Source: Phorcus lineatus (taxonomy: Eukaryota; Mollusca; Gastropoda; Trochida; Trochidae). Taken from it: 64,000 bases of DNA. The notes under the pieces are model-generated. The model was not told the origin of the DNA. It was given only the letters and a program-made list of their open reading frames with translations, and made no database searches. Within the stretch, counting starts at the first letter, position 1; every line of letters starts with the position of its first letter. Location: positions 71,875,022 through 71,939,021 of the forward strand of contig OV121081.1 in the NCBI GenBank assembly GCA_921293015.1, in the 5' to 3' direction. The position numbers and the translations under genes are program-made. This document shows positions 12,761 through 23,059 of this stretch, in pieces.

Positions 12761-15129
12761 ATTGATCAAGCTGTGTTCACAGTCAGTGAGCACACGGGCA
12801 CGTGATCAATTAAAGCATTAACAGGTTTTAATCATTTGGAATAATGATAATTACCATAGGTTTACCTGTGTACTGATTAGTATACAGGTGCATTAGACTG
12901 ATCTGTGACAAAAACTTTACCCTTTAGTATGACTGTTGCCTTGTAACATTATACACATGTTGTAGAGAGATTCATGATGATGGCTATTACCTTTTGTTCA
13001 TATGATTTAAGTCAATGATGTGTCACCATGTACATTATGTTGTATATTAAAATTGAGGTTTGTGTAAAGATTTAAGCATATCTGTAGCAATCTGAACCTG
13101 TCTTACCATTTCTCTCATGAATGTAGAGAAAGAAACAACTATTAGAACTTAATATAGATAATTTACTATCAAAAAATATTTTCTTTAAAGAGGTATATTG
13201 TGAGTTTCTAAGACAAATGTAAACACTTATAGATAATGAACTTTACTTTATTTGGTCAAAATATAATAGCAAAAATAATTTGTTGGATTACTTTTTGAAA
13301 ATCATTTTTTAGTTCACCATTATATATTTTTATGACCACTTATTTACTGATGAAAATTTCCGCAGATAACATATATACAGATATGTATTTTAGTTCTTTT
13401 CAGATCAGATGAACATGAACATTGCATAGGAACTATTTAAGTTGACAATAGTAATCATTATTTTCAGTTTACCTTTGCATAAAATCTTAAATAACATAGC
13501 CCAGTAATGATAATTATGCTCTTCACGTCACCTGGCTATAGGTGTGTAAAGGTGTGCAGAAAAACCATTTCTATGGCTAAGATCAATCTCAGGTGTCAAA
13601 GGTGTGATCGCTAGTGATAGCATTGTTCCTGGCAGGTAAATAACAATAACGGTCATATCTACATCAAACAAGTAAGCACAGCCGAGGAAACATGATAGGT
13701 GCTTGTCGTACCACTGACAGAGCTGAGTCGCTTCAGTTAAACTTTGTGAGTTATAAGGAAATGATAACGAACATTTAATTTTAATTTTAAATCCTTTACT
13801 CATTTATATAGACTGACTGAATAGTTTGTTTTCATTTTTCAATTTTCAGAAACTCTAACTGCTTCAAGACTTCAAGTCAAAAATGGTAGCTGTTAAAGCT
13901 TTTCAAAGTTTGATTCTGAAAAGAATTTAAATAACTAAAATCTTGTTTACAAAATATGACTAGAAAGGAAGAATTTCTTTTATGAGCATAGAAATAACTT
14001 GTTGATTTAAAAAAAGTATATATCAATGCAGGATTGAAAGTTAGCAACATGTTGGTAATAGAGAAATATGAGATTGCATTGAAACTTTGCAATCAGTTAA
14101 TGACTTGATCAACCCTAACTCATTCAACAATTCAACTTTTGAATTCTTTTGCTATAGTGCTGTGTGGCAGCATGAGTGATTGATATCTTATCCAAAATGG
14201 TTGGAGGCCTTTTTGTAGCAAATAGATGATTGGAATACTCTGAAGAACTACATTTGATTCAAGTTTTGTTTGATCAAATAGCATCACAATAGCTTTTGTA
14301 ATAATGAATTACATTTGTCAATTCGTCTACAATGAAATCCATGATTGCACACTGTTGCGACTGGTAACACAACAAGCAATTTATAAGTTATTAAAAAACA
14401 TCACTGTTTTGCCATGTATAACTAGATCAAAGTTACTATGTATGCACAAGGCTTATATATAAATAAATATACAAACAGTTAAAAACTTTCCATTACTGTT
14501 GACATTTCCTGTGCTACAGATAAGTGGTGTATGTGCTTGATATGCAGAATTATTATCAAAACCCAATAACTCTGTTTTGAAAAACACTAAAGTGTTTTTG
14601 TAGACACTCAAAAGATAAAAAAAATCACTTCAAACCTTGCTTACCATGATATTTCAATTATCAAAATTCTCATTTTCTAACATTACTTGTGTTATCTGTT
14701 TTTGAAACACAAATTCAAAAGAGATATTTAAGGTGTTTGGCGTCAGTGTTTAAGTTTATTCATTTTACTGTGCTTAATAACGTGAATAATTTTTAAAAAA
14801 AGAAAAATATTTTTACATGAAAAGAGTAACATGATATAATTGAAACAATAAAAAATACTTGATGTTATGAGATTTAAAGTAACTAGTCTGTTTGTTGTTT
14901 GAATGACATTCTATAAGTCATTGGTAGATAGAGGAGAAAGGTTTTTGGATAATCAAATTCTTTGTCTTTACTTTTGGGCATCTCCTCAAAAAAGGACATT
15001 AAATTAAATATGAACAAGAAGAACCTACCTTGAATGGGAGAGTAAATCCATTCATTGACTAGTTTTAGCAGAGGTCTGGCTCGCTGTTAACACATCCTGC
15101 AAACAATATTAGACTTAATGCCGAAGGAA
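12761..15129. other. AT-rich non-coding stretch
   Basis: No gene, repeat or structured RNA could be recognised. The minus-strand open frames at 13528-13803 and 13877-14092 have no domain or codon signal. Confidence 0.5.
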
Positions 15130-15350
15130 GGCTTTTCACACTTGTTATGCTCGGTCTTGTGTTATTTTGTGCGCTCTCAGTTACCTAGTTGTCAATCTGT
15201 AAATGTATTTCAACCAAAATGTTACCCTCAGTAACATGTTTCCACTGGGTTGTGTTATAATCATGAACAAATAACATACGTGTATAAACTGGAATGTCTC
15301 TTTTGAATTTCTTTTCCACAATAAAAACACTAAGAAGACAGTCCCTTTAA
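15130..15350 (+). repeat. Dispersed repeat family B, copy 1
   Basis: This segment aligns with 40885-41130. Shared blocks include GGCTTTTCAC, a TGCGCTCTC..TT..CTAGTTGTC stretch, ACCAAAATGTTACCCT, AACATGTTTC, and CTGGGTTGTGTTATAATCATG followed by TAATAACATACGTG-like sequence. No coding is evident. The ends of the element were not determined. Confidence 0.55.
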
Positions 15351-15430
15351 GGAACGGTTCATTACACTTTTTAATTTTGCCCTTTGCATAGTATGCACTT
15401 TCATTATTTAACACATTAATGTAAAAAAGA

Positions 15431-15461
15431 TGTATATATATATGATATATATATATATAAA
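15431..15461. repeat. (TA)n microsatellite
   Basis: A short alternating TA run, broken once by a G. Confidence 0.9.
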
Positions 15462-15469
15462 ACAACAAA

Positions 15470-18100
15470 TTCACGAATGATAAATCCTCAAATTGATCAA
15501 GATGCCTAGCGTCACAAGAAGCGTCTCTCGGGGATAAATGTCTTCAGTGGAGAATCCGGGGGGTTGGCCTATAGAAAGGGGAATTCACACTGGGGATACC
15601 CCCTGCTCTTTAACATGCACATAACACAGGGCTGGTTTTTTATCATTCCAAAAGAGGGGGTATGAAGCCCCCAAAATTCAAACTTTTGCTAACTTATGAT
15701 AACTTTATACTCCTTGATGTTTAATATTAAGTAAAGATGTCAATGTTGATGCATCATTCCATCATTAAATATTCTAGTACGTTGGCAGTTTCCTGGGGGG
15801 GTGGGGGGGGAAGGTGCAGATCATATAATTTATGTTTTCATCGTATTTGAAATAGTGACACAAATTCTATGACTACTCAAAGAAAGAGAAAATTGTTGTT
15901 TTTGCTCCGTTCATTTCAAGCGTTGCCTTTCCTTTTAGGAATTAAATTCATTATAGCATTTGAGTAAGTTTCAGTGAATCCATTTTACAAAAATGAATTA
16001 ATCATAAAACATTCAAAAGTTTAGTGAGTGATTATGAATAATATCAACGTTATCGAGCTAGTCAAAAGATATTAAGCTATTATGTGAGAGGAAAGTTTGA
16101 TTAAATCAATATATAAAGTTTAAAAAATCAAAATACTTACTTTCTTTCAAAAACTTGCTCATGCATGACATACACTTATAATGATGTCATAATGACCTTA
16201 GAGAGAAAAATCTCGCTATCAAATTTAACTTGACGTTATCTTTAAAAGTATGCATCTGCATGTTTCAATTCCAACACATACTTCATCTACAACATCTGAA
16301 TTTATTCAATGAGACAATATGATACGGGAGAAACACGATGCATAATTTAACAAGGTAAACAATGACAATATCGACCAATCGACGGTCAGCAGTTGATATA
16401 CTTTTGATACCTGACCTACAGGATGCATAGCCTCTCACCTACTGAAGAGCGGAAACATTTTCAGTTATGATCATATTATACATAAATTTAATGAAGACAT
16501 TAATTATTCCACCTCAATTATTTTAACGCACCTGTCAAACGCTGTCGGCCATGTTGAGCCCTAGCTACCGATAGCTTGGTGACGTCATACAGGTAGCGAC
16601 AAGCCCGATCTTGAAAGACTGGGAGTTTCCCGCGCTGGAGCCAATACGCATATCGAGTCTCCTCGCTCGGGAGTGATATGTTATGGTTGATCAAATGCGA
16701 ACTTTTCGCATACATTGGAAAATAAAAATTATGCTGTCAACTTATTTTTAAAAAATAACATATAGAGGCATCAGAGCATAGAAGTCTTATAAGGGAATAG
16801 CACTATTAGTTAATTAGTAATAGGTGGTACGTACAATATAAAAGAGGATAGACAAATCTTTAATTTCATTAGGTGGGAAAAAACAAATATGACAGTAGAT
16901 TTACCAACATATTGTTTTCTGTTTATGTGCCCTGTTAATTTTTCTCCTAAATATTTGATGACATACATTGATGGTACATGAATGATACTAATGATTTTGA
17001 AATGAATAGCTTATTCGTTCATATCAATGATAAAAAGATAATTTATTATGACTGAGTTGTTGGAGTAAATTTCTCAGTAGAAGAAGGAAACCAAGAAGAC
17101 GTGGCGAGCATAAATGAAACGTTTCAGTTGACACAACACGAACACGATTAAAAATCAATTTAGTTCGTCGGTGAAATTGCGAACATATTTACCATTTACA
17201 TTAAATCGACATTATTTTGACAGTTTTTTTTATTAAAATGGCACTAACCTTTCTCCATATTTCTGGCATCTTTATACACTAACTAGAAATGGTCTATCCT
17301 TTTGAAAAAACTTTACGCCATGTAATAAGGTTAAAAAACAGTATACAATAAACCAATATATATTATTTCTATTGGTTATTAAACCAACAAATTAATCAGT
17401 ATTTGGTACCCGACTTGTAAGCCAAGGTGCATATTGCAATATTGTGGAATGGACCCAATCACAATGCAAGGTCGGATTGTGGTATATTTTATGTGTGCTT
17501 CGAATGCCTGGTAAACGATGTTCCTTCGTTTTTTGTGCTTATCATGAATAATTTCAGTATAACTTTTATTTATGATAAATTGTATGTGCGGTAATTTTTG
17601 AGAAAATGAAATTTAAGACATAATCTTGATAAAAGTGCTAACACACTTTAAAAAAACACTATCATTTAGAAATCATTATCCACTGTTGCTAAAAAAAAAT
17701 CGATGTCATACCAAACAATACTTGAGAGTGGAAAACCATGTTTCAACGACTGTTAATTGTTTTTTTAGAACAAACATTTCTGTTAGTGTTGTATGTAATC
17801 TTTATTTCATCTTTCACAGGCAAAAAGTTCAACTACTCTCACGTCTTTTTTAAATTTCATTTCTTCAAATTCTCTCCCCAAACATTTGTTTATGCCAAAT
17901 TCTTCAAAGGGTCAACACTTCATTACTCAGCCCGATTATCTGTGGTCGTAGAATACTTTTGGTAGCCATTTTTTTAAATCATTAATGGTAGGAAAATGGA
18001 TTCGCGTAGTTGAACATGTTACATTCGTTTTAGAATTTCTCCTGTTGATTAAAAAAGATTGACCTGCAATTGGTAACATCTCTTTACGTTTTCGTGAGAT
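15470..18100. other. Non-coding stretch with a GC-richer island
   Basis: There is no supported gene. A GC-richer patch at about 16535-16680 contains a TGACGTCA palindrome and stands out from the AT-rich background. The 65-codon minus-strand frame over it has no recognisable motif. About 17985-18095 is a fragment of repeat family A (GGATTCGCGTAG block shared with about 47085). Confidence 0.4.
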
Positions 18101-18112
18101 CCCGTTGTTTAC

Positions 18113-18610
18113 TTAAAATGTGAAACTGCTCCTTGACTTAATATTTTGTTGACCTAATGGGGGAAATGGTATGGATATGGGGGACTTAAATAACGTATGA
18201 CGCGACCTCTGGTGTTCGTCGATTGCGGCAAGAATCTTTGATATATTGCCAAACGCATCAGTGGGAGAAAAGGATAAGTCAAACAGGTTGGCACGTTTGA
18301 TAAGTTCCCAAACGTGTTCAATGGGATTAATATCTGAAGTGTTAGCTGGCCGCGATACTCGAGCAACATCATGTCTGTGCAAGAATTTCGGTCTCTGTGA
18401 GCAGGTACATTGTCATATTGCTGTAAAAAAGTATTTTCGAACACCATCCGTTGTTTCGATTATGTTTCTGTATGTTGCCTCATTGACGTCTCAAGTGAAT
18501 ACTAGAAGGTCAGTTATACCACCATCGCATGAACCGACCGCCGCAGTGGGCTATTTTACTTTGAAGCGCCTCACCTCTCAACTGTCGCCCATGCATTCAT
18601 CATTTACATG
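18113..18610 (-). pseudogene. Decayed Tc1/mariner-type transposase, C-terminal half
   Basis: The minus-strand translation, read across frameshifts and stops, gives GGITDLLVFT, a frame-broken LQQYDNVPAHRDR, and SDINPIEHVWELIKR. Tc1-family transposases carry a 'F.QQDNAP.H' box with the second catalytic Asp and a 'PDLNPIEH.WDELKR' box with the third acidic residue. Both are recognisable here. The QQD has become QQYD, and the last acidic position is in EL following the conserved W. In-frame stops near 18485 and 18420 and a frame change between the boxes show that it is inactive. No terminal inverted repeats were found. Confidence 0.75.
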
Positions 18611-18659
18611 ATTAAATATGGAAACGGGATTCATTAGTAAATGGCGCTTCGCAAATGCA

Positions 18660-18825
18660 TGACATGCCCCGTTGGCAGGACCTGAATAGAACAACGCCCC
18701 GTTGTTAGGTCCTGAATGTAGTACAACGCCCCGTTGGCAGGTCATGAATGTAGTACAACGCCCCGTTGGCAGGTCATGAATGTAGTATAACGCCCCGTTG
18801 GCAGGTCATGAATAGTACTGAATAG
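18660..18825. repeat. 32-bp tandem repeat, five copies
   Basis: The core GCCCCGTTG begins at 18666, 18696, 18728, 18760 and 18792. The unit is close to AACGCCCCGTTGGCAGGTCATGAATGTAGTA without its last bases, with spacing 30, 32, 32, 32. Later units are nearly identical, while the first two carry substitutions and a 2-base gap. The array lies just beyond the Tc1 remnant. Confidence 0.9.
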
Positions 18826-19433
18826 TACAATGTTATTGGCAAATGTGTATTTTGTAAAACTAGTTCATGATATTCCATCTTGATTTTTTACTTAAAATGT
18901 ATTTCTTTTTCTAAGTTACATGCATCTTGATAAGAGAAGATAATAAAAGCATTATGTGAAGCCAGCGACATTCAAAATAGAGGGTTATTTCATCATTTTT
19001 ACGAATGATCCCCTGCATGCAACAGCGAAATGGGCACATGCGTCATTGATAAAATAGCATTGATAGGTTGAGTCCTGTCCTTGACTTTAATTTCTTGATG
19101 AATTCGGTTATGAATAGTTTCTAAAAGTGTTGAAATTATTGGCGCTCAAGAATTAAAGCAGAGTAATTGTAGAAAAACAGGTTGATCATATGTGAAAGTG
19201 AGTGCTTTCTAATAGCTGGTGTTATATATATATAATTTCTAATTTCTAGAAACATCTGGAGTCCAGAAATATATTGAAAAGAAACTTTCCAAAAAGAAAA
19301 TTCTAGAAAAACTGTCCTACACACAAATATGTGACCCACTGCATGAACAGTGCAACATTGTTACACATGTAAAGTATAACATTCTTATAACAGTAAGATA
19401 CATAATCATAAGAAGGTTTGTCATGATTAACAA

Positions 19434-19490
19434 TTATGAAAAAATGTTTTTATAAAACATTGCGTTTCACAGAAATCCAGAAATACATGA
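19434..19490 (+). repeat. 57-bp segment, source copy of an insertion at 20448
   Basis: Positions 19434-19490 and 20448-20504 appear identical by eye. The second copy separates the two halves of a local duplication. Confidence 0.85.
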
Positions 19491-20263
19491 ACCTCGATAT
19501 GAATTTTTGCATTTAAGATATTAATTTTTGGGGCCCGATATATTAACATCATAATAAGACTGAAATAATCCAGTTTTCTCTGCAAATGATATTTTGTCGA
19601 TAGGCATAGGATCACATGATTGGAAAAAAGTTCTTTCAATATTGTGAGTTAGTCAAAAATATGTTGATTTCATTTTGTTCTTGATTGAACAGTTTTTTTC
19701 TTAAATCTTTGAAACATAGCAAATGACAAAGAATCAGAAAAATATCATCAATGAATCATTAATTTTAATACAGTTATAGAAAAATCTTGAATTGATAAAA
19801 TATATAATACCTAAAAAAAAGTGTGCCAGTTGCGGGGGATATAGGGCGACCATGTCAGATTCTTGTATTCCTTTGTCACGTAGCGATAACACGCACATGG
19901 ATTGGCTGCAGACTGGGACAATAAGGCGGATAGCTACCAATACCCCGGCTTACTGGTGTAATAACTTCTGCTGATACATTTATGTACCCAAGTCTGTACT
20001 CTTACAGTTTAAATCCGTGATGGCGAAAACCAGAAGAAAGAATTTGAACTGTTACCCTTCTATCGCATCATTTTCATTAAATGTTTCACATCGTTACATC
20101 AAACTCTCCGTAGACAGAGTATCAATGTCTACTACGAAAACTAACTGCTGAAAAAACAGTATCTAATATACTAGGAAAACACTACATAATGGACATAAAT
20201 ATATAGAGATATGAATTTAAGAAACGCGCAGACTTAGATAACTAACACGCACACTGTGTCCGT

Positions 20264-20685
20264 ATTGACCCAGTTACAGTTCCGAGGTTCGCAAGAGACG
20301 AAGAATGACAACTTTATCAATTAACCTCTTTTCATCTCAGTTCGTAAAGAGTTTATTTTCATCAAAATCGAAATATTTCATGAGGCAGGTGAAGCGATAA
20401 AACTGATGAAAGTTTTAAAACTATTGGCTCTTTTTCCATTCGTGTTGTTATGAAAAAATGTTTTTATAAAACATTGCGTTTCACAGAAATCCAGAAATAC
20501 ATGATTGACCCAGTTACAGTTCCGAGGTTCGCAAGAGACGAAGAATGACAACTTTATCAATTAACCTCTTTTCATCTCAGTTCGTAAAGAGTTTATTTTC
20601 ATCAAAATCGAAATATTTCATGAGGCAGGTGAAGCGATAAAGCTGATGAAAGTTTTAAAACTATTGGCTCTTTTTCCATTCGTGT
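20264..20685 (+). repeat. 182-bp duplication (20264-20445 and 20504-20685) with a 57-bp insert between
   Basis: The two 182-bp halves are offset by 240 bp and differ at one position that I could see (A at about 20401 against G at about 20641). The spacer 20446-20503 is a copy of sequence from one kilobase upstream (19434-19490), in the same orientation, plus two bases. The near-identity indicates a recent event. Confidence 0.9.
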
Positions 20686-20897
20686 GTCTGCGCATGTTCA
20701 GAATCTTATCGGCCCAGTTTGTTAGTATTGGACATGTTTTCCTGTATTTGCCCAGACGTCCCGTTTTGGCCCAGTTGCCTAATCATATGACGTCAGCCGT
20801 CAATATTGCACAAGTGTCATACAATTGGTAGTTAATCAATAATATATACTTTAATATAGACAATGAGGCACCTGCTACAATTAAATGAAGACGTCAA

Positions 20898-21262
20898 TAT
20901 AACTCGATGTGTTAGTATGGTCGATAAAGGTTGATTTCACTCATACCTACATTTTATCCCTTCATATTCTATGTATTTTAGTTTAGTATTTCCATTTAAA
21001 ACTTTTTATTATATCTTTATCGTGTGCTTCATATTTTATCTTGTATAGTTTCTTAATAGTGTGATTACATGTTTATAGTCTCTCATAACCCTTCTTTACA
21101 GGGTGGCTCTTCATATTTAATGTATCATTTATTAAATGTAATTCTATTGAAATGAGGGGGTAAGACTCAAATAAAGAATCTGTCTGTCAGGAATTCAAAG
21201 AATACCTAAATATAACTCGATGTGTTGGCATGGTCGGGTGGGTGGATTTCACTAATGCCTAC
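20898..21262 (+). mobile_element. Possible LINE 3' tail flanked by a diverged 55-bp direct repeat
   Basis: The sequence ATAACTCGATGTGTT..ATGGTCG..GATTTCACT.A..CCTACAT occurs at about 20898-20952 and again at about 21215-21262. Between them lies an AT-rich segment with a small hairpin (ACCCTTCTTTACAGGGT, near 21090-21110) that ends in AATAAAGAATCTGTCTGTC. A stem-loop followed by a polyadenylation signal and a short tandem tail is typical of truncated LINE 3' ends. No coding part is left. Confidence 0.4.
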
Positions 21263-22125
21263 ATGGAAAAATGCCGACAATCTTATCAAAACAACCTCAT
21301 AAACAAGTGGTTTTTAGTTAAACAACCTTCACCCTATTAGAAAAGTGGAATGTTCCACCTATCCTTTTTTACTCTTTTACTCGATAAGTAGCAGGCTTGA
21401 TTGAAAGGTTCTATAAAATCATTAACCACGTGCTCGTTCATGTAGAGCGATTTGAGTTTGAAACTTTTTAAAGAATAAACAAAGATCTTTGAGAAATGAA
21501 GTTATTGATCCCGTGACTAATTGTATTGAAACATAGCTCGTAGCGGGTATTAACTTTGGGGTGTTTCTTCTTAAAGCGGACGCTGATGTAATTGAATTTT
21601 TTCCGTTGTAAAAATCTTATTACGTATATTACATTCCAATGAACATCGACAATATTATTGATTATTGAATGAAAGATAAAGCTTGTTGACAAGCTCAGTT
21701 GCATGCATCACGTACTTTCTTTTGTCTGTTTATGGACTTTTGAAAACGTAGAAAAATATAGTGTAACTCAATGTTATTTTGAGTAAGTTGGTCCTTTTCT
21801 CCTAATCAATAACGTTGTCACAAATTATTTATTGAAAAGATCATGGAAAAGCGCAGGAAAACCGCGAGAAATGAAAGATCAGAATTTCAACAGGAAGTAA
21901 TGGTCACTTGAGATATCATATCATACTAGCTATGCCGATGGTTAAAATAACTTGAAATACATATATGCTTAAGCTTATGCTGAATCCCTCTTCCCATCCT
22001 TCCACCAAATGCTACCAGTAACTCAATTGTATTTCCTTATGAATAATTCATTATTGTGTCAATCTTTAGCCGCTCTAGTAAATAAATTGCATACCCGTCG
22101 AATGTTCCATATTCGTTAAGGTTTT
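21263..22125. other. AT-rich non-coding stretch
   Basis: No supported gene or repeat. The 78-codon minus-strand frame at 21468-21704 has no recognisable motif. Confidence 0.5.
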
Positions 22126-22129
22126 TCTA

Positions 22130-22350
22130 GTTATGTATGTATGTATGTATGTATGTATGTTTGGATGAATGAATGAATGTATGATTGAATGAATGAATGA
22201 ATGTATAATTGTATGTTGGTGTGTATGTGTCTGGATGTGTGTGTGTATGTGTGTTGGTGGGCGGGTGGGTGGGTGGGTGAGTTTGTGGTGGTTGTGCGTG
22301 GATATGCAGATACATTATTCCGTATGTATGTTTGTATGTATTTATGTATG
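22130..22350. repeat. Compound microsatellite (TATG, GAATGA, GTGT, GGTG blocks)
   Basis: Consecutive blocks of (TATG)n, (AATG)n, TG-rich and GGGTGGGTGG repeats. A long open frame on each strand here reflects only the repeats. Confidence 0.9.
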
Positions 22351-22430
22351 TATATGCTTATACATTTTTAGTATGGTACTGTATCTGTGTGGAATAGTAT
22401 TTTTTTTATTGTATAGATGTATTTGAATGA

Positions 22431-22435
22431 CTATG
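22431..22435. other. Target-site duplication, left (CTATG)
   Basis: CTATG directly precedes the TG of the 5' LTR at 22436 and is repeated directly after the CA of the 3' LTR, at 27288-27292. This is a perfect 5-bp duplication, as expected for Ty3/Gypsy integration. Confidence 0.9.
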
Positions 22436-22553
22436 TGTTATGAGTATGTCATTGTTTATAAGTATAAACATTGTATAACATTGTTGTATTGTTTAGTGGG
22501 TCACACTTTCACTTGTTTTGATAGTCTTAGCTGGCAGTGTCTAGAATCATCTA

Positions 22554-22566
22554 TTCTAGAATGTTC
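22554..22566. promoter_or_regulatory. Heat-shock element 1 in the 5' LTR
   Basis: TTCTAGAATGTTC is three perfect alternating heat-shock-factor half-sites in 5-bp steps. The same site is at 26820-26832 in the 3' LTR. Confidence 0.65.
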
Positions 22567-22628
22567 TATCTATTTCATGATTGCTTGAGTTGGACACTTC
22601 TGATTGGATTTTGTCATGGAACTTTAAA

Positions 22629-22641
22629 GAACATTCTGGAA
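22629..22641. promoter_or_regulatory. Heat-shock element 2 in the 5' LTR
   Basis: GAACATTCTGGAA is again three perfect half-sites. It ends 11 bases before the TATA-like sequence at 22653. It is conserved at 26895-26907 in the 3' LTR, where the TATA box is intact. Confidence 0.7.
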
Positions 22642-22970
22642 GGTATCTAACCTAAATATAGGCCGGCATTAGAACTCTTACTCATCTTGCTTCTTACAAT
22701 CAACTTTGCGATCATCTGCCGTGCCACTGTTTTTGGATACCTTTACAAACCGGATTCATCTACCTCCTATCTAGACCCACTGACTGTTTTCTACACTCAT
22801 CACCTGTGTGATTCTTAAGGACTGGTGAATATATTTATTTAGCTAATTAGTGTGACTCATTTGATATTGTATTATTATTTGTATTAGCTTGATATTGTAA
22901 TCTTAAACACTTTGTTTATTACTTGATTGATTAAATTGTAATTAATATACAATTGTTTAGTTAACAAAAT

Positions 22971-22988
22971 TGGGGGCTCGTCCGGTAT
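22971..22988 (+). other. Primer-binding site, tRNA-Pro type
   Basis: TGGGGGCTCGTCCGGTAT lies four bases after the 5' LTR. It matches the complement of the 3' end of tRNA-Pro, the same primer used by murine leukaemia-type retroviruses, with one mismatch near the end. Confidence 0.8.
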
Positions 22989-23059
22989 AGAATTCCTTTG
23001 ACATTTGAGACTTAAAAAAAAAATTCTTTATTTTGAAAGGTAATTGTTAAACCAGCAAA

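Larger units (their letters stand above)
22436..22966 (+). repeat. 5' LTR of the Gmr1-like element
   Basis: Starts TGTTATGAG and ends TTAACA. It is 531 bp against 586 bp for the 3' LTR. It lacks about 58 bases at its U5 end that are present at 27229-27285 in the 3' copy, plus a 4-base gap elsewhere. It carries two heat-shock elements and a mutated TATA box (TAAATATA, about 22653). Confidence 0.9.

Noticed and set aside
16518-16715. 65-codon minus-strand frame in a GC-richer patch
   Set aside because: No homology signal; the GC island may be regulatory, but nothing shows it.
18246-18611. Plus-strand 121-codon frame
   Set aside because: Antisense shadow of the decayed Tc1 transposase.
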